A stretch of DNA of 43,932 nucleotides from positions 1-43,932 of the forward strand of contig CAZKTE010000007.1 in the NCBI GenBank assembly GCA_964555625.1, in the 5' to 3' direction. A program made the translations under genes and the position numbers. The notes under the pieces were generated by a model. It saw nothing but the letters and a program-made list of their open reading frames with translations. It searched no databases and was not told where the DNA came from. Below, in pieces: positions 31,659 through 39,498 of the stretch. The stretch's first letter is position 1. Each line of letters starts with the position of its first letter. Origin of the DNA: CAZJKE01 sp964555625. Its GTDB lineage: Bacteria; Planctomycetota; Phycisphaerae; Phycisphaerales; SM1A02.

Positions 31659-33209
31659 ATGACGAGCACTGCCACTTCCATCGTGCTCCCGGCGGACACC
31701 AACCAGGCGCTCGGGATCGGCCAGTACGCCTGCGACTTCATGGCCGCCACGATCGGCGATCCGTCACCGGAGGTGCTCGATCGCACCCGCCTCTTCTTTG
31801 TGGACGCGGCACTCTGTGGACTCTCCGCTCTGGCGGTCAGGACAAACGCACCGACCGTCCTGCGTGAGGAGGCCCTGGAGTACCCATGTGACGACGGCGC
31901 CACGGTCTTCGCCTCGAGTGTGCGTGTAGCGCCCGAGAAAGCGGTCCTGGCAAACAATGCGGCGGTCCGCGAGTGGGACTCCAATGGCACGAACTTCGGC
32001 TTCAACCCCGACCTTGGGCACACTGCCGGGGAATTCGGCCACAACGACTTCTACGGCGTCCCAATCGCCGCTGCGCAGGTACGCGGCCTCGATGGGCAGG
32101 CAGCCCTGCGGGGCATGGTGCTCCTTGATGAGATTCGCGGACGCCTCGCGGAGGTCTTCAGCCTCAAGAGCTACAGGATCGACCACGTCGTGCATGGTGC
32201 AATCGCCTCGGCGGCGACCTATGGAGCGATGCTCGGCGCCACGCCGCAGCAGGTCGAGTCGGCCATCGGCATGGTGGTCGCCCACTACATCCCGTGGCGT
32301 GCGATTCGGGCCGGCCACCAACTCTCGGACTCGAAGGGCGCCTCGGCCGCCATCAGCAGCGAGGTCGCCGTGCTCTCGATGCAGCGAGCGATGCGTGGGT
32401 TCCGCGGCCCACCGGACATCTTCAGGAATCCCGAGTCGCTCTTCCGCCAGTTCGAGGCCACCGGCGGCGACAGCCCCTTCGACCTGCACCTGGCAAACGG
32501 AGGCGATGACTACGCCGTCATGGGCATGCACTTCAAGATCGGACTCTATGAACACCAGTCAGCCGGCGCGCTGCAGGGCCTGATCAACCTGCTGCAACAG
32601 GACACGTCGCTTGCCAGCGACGTGGATCGTATTGAGGCCATTCGGATCGCCGCCTACGAACCAGCGTTCGGGATCATCGGCGACGACGCAAAGCGCGATC
32701 CCCGCACGCGCCAGAGCGCCGACCACTCGATGGTCTACATCGTCTCGACCATGTTGCGCAAGGCGATCGAGGCTGAAGGAACCAGATTCCTTGAGGGCTC
32801 CAGTGACGACGCATGGAAGCAGTTGATGCTTACTCCCTACGACTTCAATCTTGAGGCAATCGATCACCCGATGACGCGGCGGCTGATGGAGACCATCTCC
32901 TTCACGCACGGCGGAAGCGACTTCGACGAGCGCTACCCTGATGGCATCCCGACCTCGATGGTCATCGAGACCAGCGACGGACAGTCCTTCGACAGTGGCC
33001 TGGTGATGTATCCAGCTGGCCACGCGCGCTGCACAACATGTGATCTCGACGATCTCCTGGCGGCGAAGTTTGCCATGCACGGCGGCATCGCCTTCGACGA
33101 TCCTGCTTCGATCATCGCCGGCCTGGAGCGCATCGGTGACATGTCGATCGGCGATGTGCTGGGCATCTGGGATTGCGCGCTGGCCGATCGCCCGACCTAT
33201 CTGGATTGA
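31659..33209 (+). CDS. MmgE/PrpD family protein
   Basis: This 516-residue protein belongs to the MmgE/PrpD family, which includes 2-methylcitrate dehydratase of the methylcitrate cycle. Recognisable parts are the N-terminal helix region ALGIGQYACDFMAATIGDP, VREWDSNGTNFG, AYEPAF and the motif DERYPDGIPT near the end. The substrate cannot be assigned from sequence alone, because the family also includes cis-aconitate decarboxylase and other enzymes. It follows fbp by 4 nt. Its stop TGA abuts that of the B12/MeaB gene in TGATCA (33207-33212). Confidence 0.88.
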   Translation: MTSTATSIVLPADTNQALGIGQYACDFMAATIGDPSPEVLDRTRLFFVDAALCGLSALAVRTNAPTVLREEALEYPCDDGATVFASSVRVAPEKAVLANNAAVREWDSNGTNFGFNPDLGHTAGEFGHNDFYGVPIAAAQVRGLDGQAALRGMVLLDEIRGRLAEVFSLKSYRIDHVVHGAIASAATYGAMLGATPQQVESAIGMVVAHYIPWRAIRAGHQLSDSKGASAAISSEVAVLSMQRAMRGFRGPPDIFRNPESLFRQFEATGGDSPFDLHLANGGDDYAVMGMHFKIGLYEHQSAGALQGLINLLQQDTSLASDVDRIEAIRIAAYEPAFGIIGDDAKRDPRTRQSADHSMVYIVSTMLRKAIEAEGTRFLEGSSDDAWKQLMLTPYDFNLEAIDHPMTRRLMETISFTHGGSDFDERYPDGIPTSMVIETSDGQSFDSGLVMYPAGHARCTTCDLDDLLAAKFAMHGGIAFDDPASIIAGLERIGDMSIGDVLGIWDCALADRPTYLD

Positions 33210-34325
33210 TCAGCCAAGGATCGCATCGAGCAACTCGACGACGCCCTTGCCCTGCGTGGCAATCGTCTCGTGGATCTGGCGGCCGCGGGCAATGTCCAGC
33301 AATTCGCGAACAAGCGCGCTCTCGCCATCAAAGTCGGCCTTGTTTACGACGAAGCGATCGGCGATCTCAAGGATGCCCGCCTTGTCCATCTGCACGGCGT
33401 CGCCCATCCCAGGCACGACGACTACGACAGTCTCGTCAACGAAGTCCCGAATCGCCACGTCGTTCTGACCAGCCCCGACCGTCTCGACGATGACGTGGTC
33501 GAACCCGGCGCCGCCGATCAGATCAAGCACCCCCGGCAGCGTGCCGTAGTCCTCGCCGACGCGCGCCAGGCTGCGGTAGAAGACCGACTCGTCGACGGCA
33601 TTGAAATCGACCCTCAAGCGGTCGCCCAGGAGCGCCCCGCCACTGATGGGACTCATTGGGTCAAAGGCGACTATCGCAAGCCGTCCGTCACGTCGCACGA
33701 CCTCGGCCGCCATCGCGGCGCTGAGCGTCGACTTTCCTGCACCCGGCGAGCCAGTCAACCCCACCACGCGTGCTGGTCGCCTCCGGGGGCCATCGACCTC
33801 CTCGCCCGCCTCGAGCAGGCTGATGTCTCTGGCCAGGGCCGCCGTGGGATGATCCGTGATGAGCGGCGCAAGTGGTGCCACGGCCGATCGCACCGCCTCG
33901 ACGATCTCGAGCATCCCCGTGCCGGTGTGGAAGACCTTGCGGACACCTGCATCGAGCAGCGACTGCACGTCCTCCTGGGGGATGATGCCGCCCACGTCAA
34001 TGGGCAGGTCGCTGCGGCCCAGGGACGCCATCTCCTCCAGGAGCCGTGGCACCAGGATCAGGTGGGAGTTGCTCATCATCGAGCAGGCTACGACGTCTAC
34101 GTCCTCGTCGCGGGCGCTGATCGCAAGGCTCCGTGGGGTCTGCCAGAGGCCGCTGTAGATCACGTGGACGCCACTGTCTCGCAGGGCGCGGGCGATGAGC
34201 TTGACGCCACGATCATGGCCATCGAGGCCGATCTTCCCCAGCAGCACGCGGGGGCGATGCGGAAGGTCCGCGCAGCGATCCTCCTTGGCAAGTTCGGTCG
34301 TGGGTTCGGTCGTCGGGTGGGCCAT
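33210..34325 (-). CDS. B12-binding domain fused to a MeaB-type G-protein
   Basis: This 371-residue protein joins a cobalamin-binding domain (about residues 24-150) to a MeaB/ArgK GTPase chaperone domain (about 185-371). The B12 part has GLDGHDRG with ligand H37, SMMSNSHL and GGIIPQED. The G-domain has Walker A GSPGAGKS (192-199), ETVGAGQND (281-289) and NKAD (328-331), but lacks the C-terminal arm of stand-alone MeaB. IcmF has the same two parts followed by a mutase domain, absent here. It probably loads or protects an AdoCbl mutase made elsewhere. Confidence 0.9.
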   Translation of the reverse strand: MAHPTTEPTTELAKEDRCADLPHRPRVLLGKIGLDGHDRGVKLIARALRDSGVHVIYSGLWQTPRSLAISARDEDVDVVACSMMSNSHLILVPRLLEEMASLGRSDLPIDVGGIIPQEDVQSLLDAGVRKVFHTGTGMLEIVEAVRSAVAPLAPLITDHPTAALARDISLLEAGEEVDGPRRRPARVVGLTGSPGAGKSTLSAAMAAEVVRRDGRLAIVAFDPMSPISGGALLGDRLRVDFNAVDESVFYRSLARVGEDYGTLPGVLDLIGGAGFDHVIVETVGAGQNDVAIRDFVDETVVVVVPGMGDAVQMDKAGILEIADRFVVNKADFDGESALVRELLDIARGRQIHETIATQGKGVVELLDAILG

Positions 34326-34334
34326 GGGGGGGCG

Positions 34335-34340
34335 ATGGTA
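34335..34340 (-). promoter_or_regulatory. TACCAT -10-like box of the B12/MeaB gene
   Basis: TACCAT on the minus strand ends 9 nt before the ATG at 34325, in the 24-nt gap after the ArsC-like gene. The leader is a run of C with no ribosome site. Confidence 0.45.
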
Positions 34341-34349
34341 GCAGGCCGA

Positions 34350-34766
34350 CTATGCCTCGGCCGCGGTCACGAACTGCTCCATCGCGGCCACCAGCCCCGA
34401 AAATACCGCCTCAAACATGGCTGCTGGGTCCTTGGCCGCCGGTGGATCAGGGAACCCCCAGTGCAGGTGGCGCGCTTTGTCGCCGACTGCGCACATCTCG
34501 CCAGCTGACTCGTCACAAAGCGTGATCGCCAGTTCAAATGAGCCCGGAGCAATGGCATCGATCGACTTGGACTCCAAGCCCGCTGTGGCAATGCCGTGAC
34601 GCTCAAGGGTCTCGATGGCACCCGGGTGGGGGTGTGAACTGGGAGCCGAACCAGCCGATTGCGCGCTGATGGCATTGGCAAATCGGTCGTTTGCGATCGC
34701 CTCAGCGAGGATGCTGCGCGCACTGTTGCCCGTGCACAGGAAGAGAACACGGATCGGGTCGGCCAT
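34350..34766 (-). CDS. ArsC-like arsenate reductase / LMW phosphatase family
   Basis: This 138-residue protein has the P-loop CTGNSARS with C11 and R17. Two further cysteines, C84 and C92 (ITLCDESAGEMC), followed by HWGFPDPP, match thioredoxin-coupled arsenate reductases, in which three cysteines relay electrons. The spacing of the second pair is one residue longer than in S. aureus ArsC. No ars operon genes are nearby. The ATG at 34766 lies 6 nt after a TACGAT box. It is divergent from argS. Confidence 0.85.
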   Translation of the reverse strand: MADPIRVLFLCTGNSARSILAEAIANDRFANAISAQSAGSAPSSHPHPGAIETLERHGIATAGLESKSIDAIAPGSFELAITLCDESAGEMCAVGDKARHLHWGFPDPPAAKDPAAMFEAVFSGLVAAMEQFVTAAEA

Positions 34767-34771
34767 GCCGC

Positions 34772-34777
34772 TATCGT
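34772..34777 (+). promoter_or_regulatory. TATCGT -10-like box of argS
   Basis: TATCGT ends 10 nt before the argS GTG at 34788. It overlaps the minus-strand TACGAT box of the ArsC-like gene, offset by 1 bp. Confidence 0.45.
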
Positions 34778-34778
34778 A
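34773..34778 (-). promoter_or_regulatory. TACGAT -10-like box of the ArsC-like gene
   Basis: TACGAT on the minus strand ends 6 nt before the ATG at 34766. The 7-mer TATCGTA serves as a box for both strands. Confidence 0.5.
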
Positions 34779-34787
34779 CCCCCCGTC

Positions 34788-36614
34788 GTGAATAGTGATC
34801 CACAGGTGGCCCTGCGCGACGCGTTCAGCGCGGCGATCGTGACCGTCCTCGGGCCCGAGCACGAGGGCGCCGATCCCGTGGTGCGCGCCAGCGCCAACCC
34901 TGACTTCGGCGACTACCAAGTCAATGGTGCCATGGCCCTAGGTAAACAGCTTGGGCGTGATCCGCGGGATCTGGCCGGTGCGCTGATTGATGCCGTGGAC
35001 CTTGGCGACCTCGCTGAGGCTCCGGAGGTCGCCGGGCCGGGGTTCATTAACATCCGACTGCGATCGGCCTCGGTCGCTGCCATGCTCGAGGCCATGGACA
35101 ACAGACACCTTGGCGTCGTGCCAGACCCAGACACGCATCCAGTTGCCATTGATCTCTGCGGCGTCAACGTCGCCAAGCAGATGCACGTGGGGCACCTGCG
35201 CTCGACGATCATCGGCGATGCCCTCGCCCGAATCCTCGAGCGTCGTGGTCGAGTCGTCCACCGCGAGAACCACCTCGGCGACTGGGGCCTGCCCATCGCC
35301 ATGGTCCTCGTCGCACTGCATGATGCGGGCGCTGACCTTGACGCACTGACCCTTGATGCGCTCAATGACGCCTACCGCGACGCCCAACTCACGGCCCGCG
35401 ACGACGTATCCGGTCTCGAGACCGCCTTGCGCTGCGGCGCTGGACCACATCGCATTGATGAGCTCGCCGCCCAGCACGAGAGCGCCTCCGCGGCGCAGGA
35501 GACAGCCAAGGCCGCGCTTGTCGCACTGCAGCAGGGTGACAAGGACATGAAGGCGCGATGGCGAGCACTGATCGACTGCACGATGCGGTCGGTGCACGCG
35601 GCGTTGCGGCTGCTCAATACGCGGATCGGGCCCGAGCACAACCGTGGAGAGTCCTTCTACCAAGATCGCCTCGCCGACACCGTAGCTGCCTTCGAGGACG
35701 CTGGCCTGGGCGTGGAGGACGATGGCGCGCTCGTGGTCCGCTTCGCAAACCGCGAACGGCCGCTGTTGATTCGCAAGACCGATGGCGGGTTCCTCTACGC
35801 GACCACGGACCTCGCTGCGGTGCGATACCGAACGCAGGATCTCGGCGCAGACCGTGTGATCTACGCCGTTGATGCGCGGCAGCGTGATCACTTCCGCGAC
35901 ATCTTCGACGCTGCTCGACTGATCGGTTGGGACCGCACGCCCGATGGAGCGACTGTGCAGTTCAAGCACGTTCCATTCGGCTCGGTGCTCGGGGCGGACA
36001 ACCGGCCACTCAAGACGCGCAGCGGAGAGAATGTCACACTCGCGTCGCTGCTCGAGGAGGCGATCTCGCGGGCCGAAACCGAAGTGCGTAGCCGCGCCGA
36101 GGACGCAGACGCTCCCACCCATGGGCTCGACGATGTAGCGCTTGGTGCCATCAGCCGCCAGATCGGTATCGGGGCGATCAAGTACGCGGATCTCTCGAAC
36201 GACCTGGCGCGTGACTACGTGTTTGACATGGACCGCATGATCGCCTTCGAGGGAAACACTGGACCCTACATGCAGTATGCGTGTGCCCGTATCACCTCGA
36301 TGCTCGCCAAGGCCAATGATGACTGGGCCGATACAGCCTTCTCGCTCGATGAACCGGCAGAGCGCGATCTTGCGCTTCGGCTGCTGCAATACGGCCACGT
36401 GGTCGAGGCGACCGCCACCAGCCTTGAGCCCCACCGGCTCTGCACCTACCTCTACGAGCTCGCAGAGTCGTTCAGTGGCTTCTACCAGGCGTGCCCGGTG
36501 CTGAAGGCGGAGGATGCGCTGCGCCGCTCGCGGCTTCGCCTGGCGGACCTGGCGCGTCGTGTCATCACCGACGGGCTCGACCTGCTGGGCATCGAAACGC
36601 CGGAGCGCATGTGA
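34788..36614 (+). CDS. argS: Arginyl-tRNA synthetase
   Basis: This 608-residue enzyme charges tRNA-Arg. An N-terminal Add-1 domain (ANPDFGDYQVNGAMALGK) precedes the class I catalytic core with the HIGH-like motif HVGHLRST (133-140). As in many ArgS proteins, KMSKS is replaced, here by RPLKTRSGE. The C-terminal anticodon-binding domain has the DALR-type motif DALRRSRLRLADLARRVI and ends GIETPERM. The GTG at 34788 lies 10 nt after a TATCGT box and starts the homology. The VKOR fusion gene follows immediately. Confidence 0.96.
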   Translation: MNSDPQVALRDAFSAAIVTVLGPEHEGADPVVRASANPDFGDYQVNGAMALGKQLGRDPRDLAGALIDAVDLGDLAEAPEVAGPGFINIRLRSASVAAMLEAMDNRHLGVVPDPDTHPVAIDLCGVNVAKQMHVGHLRSTIIGDALARILERRGRVVHRENHLGDWGLPIAMVLVALHDAGADLDALTLDALNDAYRDAQLTARDDVSGLETALRCGAGPHRIDELAAQHESASAAQETAKAALVALQQGDKDMKARWRALIDCTMRSVHAALRLLNTRIGPEHNRGESFYQDRLADTVAAFEDAGLGVEDDGALVVRFANRERPLLIRKTDGGFLYATTDLAAVRYRTQDLGADRVIYAVDARQRDHFRDIFDAARLIGWDRTPDGATVQFKHVPFGSVLGADNRPLKTRSGENVTLASLLEEAISRAETEVRSRAEDADAPTHGLDDVALGAISRQIGIGAIKYADLSNDLARDYVFDMDRMIAFEGNTGPYMQYACARITSMLAKANDDWADTAFSLDEPAERDLALRLLQYGHVVEATATSLEPHRLCTYLYELAESFSGFYQACPVLKAEDALRRSRLRLADLARRVITDGLDLLGIETPERM

Positions 36615-36616
36615 CC

Positions 36617-38392
36617 ATGACAACGAAGCGACGACCAATGACATGGACCATCGGCCTGTTCCTGGTAGTTGGCGCGCTGGTCACATCCTCGGTCCTGGCT
36701 GCCGACGCACTGGGATTCGTACAGTCGCTCCCCGGCTGCGGGCCAAGCAGCGGCTGCGCGAAGGCGACCAGTGGCCCCTGGGGTCACATCATCGGCTGGC
36801 CGACGTCGTTCCTTGGGGTGGCGTGGTTCTGGGGGCTGTTCCTGGCCTGGGTCAGCGGGCCACCCTCGCGTCACACCCTCTGGTGCATCCGCCTTGGGGT
36901 AATTGGGTCGTTGTTCCTCGGGATCATAATGGTGCAGGGAGACGCCATCTGCCGCTGGTGCGCCTGGACACACGGGTTCAACTTCTCCCTGTGGATCTGC
37001 GCTGAAAGCCTCGTCTTCGGTCGCGCCCAACCGGGGCAGCGTGGATTCGCCCGTGGAGCCATCGCACTGGTGGGAGTGACCATCGTCCTGGCCGTTCTAC
37101 TGCCCATACGGAAGGCTGCCATCACTGAGCGTGATGCCCAGCGGCTCGTTGAGAGCCAACAGCAGATCGTCGAAGGCACCAGTGACAGGGCGACCCTCGC
37201 GCTCCTTGAGGCTCGTCATCGCGCCGGCGCGACGGATGCTGCCGTGCAGGTCGTGATGTTCACCGACTACCAGTGTCCTGACTGTCGGCGCCTCGAGGGC
37301 CAGATGGACGCGATCCTGCATGAACGCGATGACGTGTCGTTGGCCATCAAGCACTTCCCGCTCTGCGCCCCGTGCAACGAGTACATGAATGGCCGCACTA
37401 TCCATGGAAACGCCTGCTGGGCGGCGCGCGCCTCCGAGGCCGCTGCCATTCTCGGCGGCGAGGACGCCTTTTGGCGCATGCACCGCTGGCTCTTTGAGCG
37501 TCGCGGCAGTTTCACGGATGCCACATTCCCTGGCGACCTGCGGGCACTCGGGTTCGACTCACAACAGTTCATCACAACGATGTCCAGCCAGCAGACTATG
37601 GACCTCATCCGCCGTGACACGGATGCAGCCTCGGCGCTCGGGGTCTTCTATACCCCGATGGTCTTCATCAACGGCGTTGAGTACACCTGGTACCTCGGCG
37701 ATGCTGGAACCCTCCGCCGAACCATCGAGTTGGCGGCCGCGTCGCCGGGGGCGATCACGGCACCACCAGTGGCTGATGAGAAACTCTTTGAGGACTGGCG
37801 ACTGGCCCAACCGCGCCGCATGCCCGGCACCGACGCCTCGTCGTGGATCGGCGATGGACCCATTGAGGTCGTTGCCTGGGGCGACTACCAAAGCGAGACC
37901 TCTCGTCGTCTCGATCGCGTCGTGCGAACACTGTTGGAGCAGGGCGCCAACCTGCGGTACACCTGGCGGCACTTCCCCATCGACGAGGCGTGTAATGCGA
38001 CGGTCGCCAGGTACAACACCAAGTACCCGGGCTCATGCGACATGGCCAAGGTTGTCGAGGCTGCTTGGGAACTTGGCGGCGACGCGGCGCGATGGGCCAT
38101 GCACGCCTGGTTGGTTGACAACCCCTCCCCCATGGGCCGAACATTGCTGGCTGCCCGCGCGGCCGAGGTCACTGGCCTGGACGCGGCGCGCCTGTTGGCG
38201 GCGATGGATGGCCCGGGAATCGACGCGCGGATCCAGGTTGATATTGCTGAGAAGCGACGCACCTGGGACAAGCACATGCCTGTGCTTGTCATCGACGATC
38301 GATTCGTTCCACGTTGGTCCAGCGAAAGCGTGCCCGGCGACGTACTCATCAGTCGCATCCTCAAGCACGCTGCTCAGGGCGCCAGCCGGTAG
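36617..38392 (+). CDS. VKOR-DsbA-DsbA fusion with a CxxC-less second DsbA domain
   Basis: This 591-residue membrane protein fuses a vitamin K epoxide reductase domain (four or five TM segments, loop C41 and C47, active CxxC C112-C115) to two DsbA-like thioredoxin domains. VKOR reoxidises DsbA with quinone to form disulfides in the periplasm. Domain 1 has CPDC (C220-C223) and a cis-Pro TP. In domain 2 the same place reads SETS (S426-S429), while a second cysteine pair (ACN and GSC) is retained. A GTG at 36611 overlapping argS is an alternative start. Confidence 0.9.
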   Translation: MTTKRRPMTWTIGLFLVVGALVTSSVLAADALGFVQSLPGCGPSSGCAKATSGPWGHIIGWPTSFLGVAWFWGLFLAWVSGPPSRHTLWCIRLGVIGSLFLGIIMVQGDAICRWCAWTHGFNFSLWICAESLVFGRAQPGQRGFARGAIALVGVTIVLAVLLPIRKAAITERDAQRLVESQQQIVEGTSDRATLALLEARHRAGATDAAVQVVMFTDYQCPDCRRLEGQMDAILHERDDVSLAIKHFPLCAPCNEYMNGRTIHGNACWAARASEAAAILGGEDAFWRMHRWLFERRGSFTDATFPGDLRALGFDSQQFITTMSSQQTMDLIRRDTDAASALGVFYTPMVFINGVEYTWYLGDAGTLRRTIELAAASPGAITAPPVADEKLFEDWRLAQPRRMPGTDASSWIGDGPIEVVAWGDYQSETSRRLDRVVRTLLEQGANLRYTWRHFPIDEACNATVARYNTKYPGSCDMAKVVEAAWELGGDAARWAMHAWLVDNPSPMGRTLLAARAAEVTGLDAARLLAAMDGPGIDARIQVDIAEKRRTWDKHMPVLVIDDRFVPRWSSESVPGDVLISRILKHAAQGASR

Positions 38393-39498
38393 AGGCGTCC
38401 GATGCGGTCGTAGGCTTCCTCGAAGCCGCAGGCGAGGATCTCGCCGCTGGACAACTCCCCGAATGAACTGATGGCGAGGGGTGCGCCCTCGATGATCTGC
38501 GTCGCCTTCCAGCCGTCTTCACCCTTGGCGATCGCCCAGGTGCGACGGCTCATGTAGTCGTTGAACAGGTACGCACCAGAGAGCGTGGGAATGGAGGTAC
38601 CGCGGTAGACGTGCCCGCCGGTGATCGAGCCGCCGCTGGAGCGTCCGTACTCGTGCACGGGCTCTATGACGGTCACACCCTCGGCGCCCCCCGCAAAGTC
38701 GTGCTCACCCTCCCGGAGATTCCAACCGTAGTTACCGCCGCGGACAATGACGTCGATCTCCTCCCAGGCGTTCTGGCCGACGTCTCCGGTCCAGAGTTCA
38801 CCGGTCTGGCGATCGAACGACATGCGCCAGGGGTTTCGCAGACCCCACGCCCAGATCTCATCACGCACTCCTTCCTCGCCGACGAATGGATTGTCGGGGG
38901 GCACGGCATATGGCCGCTCGTCGCCGGCCCTTGAGACGTCGATGCGGATGATCGTAGCCAGCAGCGTTGATCGATCCTGCCCAGCGCCCTTGGGATCGTT
39001 TGCTGCGCCGCCGTCACCGATTCCCAAGTACAGGTATCCGTCTGGACCAAAAACCACCGTGCCGCCGTTGTGGTTTCCCCAGGGTTGGGTGACCTCAAGC
39101 AGCACTTCCTCGCTAGCTGGATCGAAGGTGTCGCCATCGCGATCAAAGCGTGAGAGCACTGTGCGACGGGGCTTGGCCGCGACGTAGTAGGCATAGAGAT
39201 GCCCCGACTCGGCGAAGTCCGGCGCGAAGGCGATTGACAACAATCCCTCCTCGCTGTGCCGCAACTGCACCCGATCCTTGATGTCGAGCACGAGCTCCTT
39301 CTCCTGCGCATCATGCGCCAGGGACACGCGCCGCACCCTGCCGCGTTGCTCGACTACGTAGACCGCGTCGTCGCGATCAGGAGCGGCCACGACCTGTACC
39401 GGGCTGCTGAAAGACAGCCGCTCGTGCACACGCTCAAATCGCACCGTTGGAAGTGGGGCCGCGCAGGTGCAGGAGAGGGTGATCGCAAGAACGCTCAT
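38374..39498 (-). CDS. PQQ-dependent aldose/sorbosone dehydrogenase-like lipoprotein
   Basis: This 374-residue protein is a six-bladed beta-propeller of the glucose/sorbosone dehydrogenase family, which oxidises sugars with PQQ. The signal peptide MSVLAITLSC suggests lipidation at C10. Family motifs include EEGLLSIAFAPDF, WGNHNGGTVVFGPDGYLYLGIGDGG, WGLRNPWRMSFD, GDVGQNAWEEID and GGNYGWN. PQQ use is likely but not certain. The ATG at 39498 overlaps the comEC stop by 4 nt and follows a TACCAT box. Its end overlaps the VKOR gene by 19 nt on the opposite strand. Confidence 0.9.
   Translation of the reverse strand: MSVLAITLSCTCAAPLPTVRFERVHERLSFSSPVQVVAAPDRDDAVYVVEQRGRVRRVSLAHDAQEKELVLDIKDRVQLRHSEEGLLSIAFAPDFAESGHLYAYYVAAKPRRTVLSRFDRDGDTFDPASEEVLLEVTQPWGNHNGGTVVFGPDGYLYLGIGDGGAANDPKGAGQDRSTLLATIIRIDVSRAGDERPYAVPPDNPFVGEEGVRDEIWAWGLRNPWRMSFDRQTGELWTGDVGQNAWEEIDVIVRGGNYGWNLREGEHDFAGGAEGVTVIEPVHEYGRSSGGSITGGHVYRGTSIPTLSGAYLFNDYMSRRTWAIAKGEDGWKATQIIEGAPLAISSFGELSSGEILACGFEEAYDRIGRLYRLAP

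Noticed and set aside
36000..36030. Missing KMSKS motif in arginyl-tRNA synthetase
   Set aside because: Many ArgS proteins, including that of E. coli, lack a canonical KMSKS; the KTRSG region is normal for the family.
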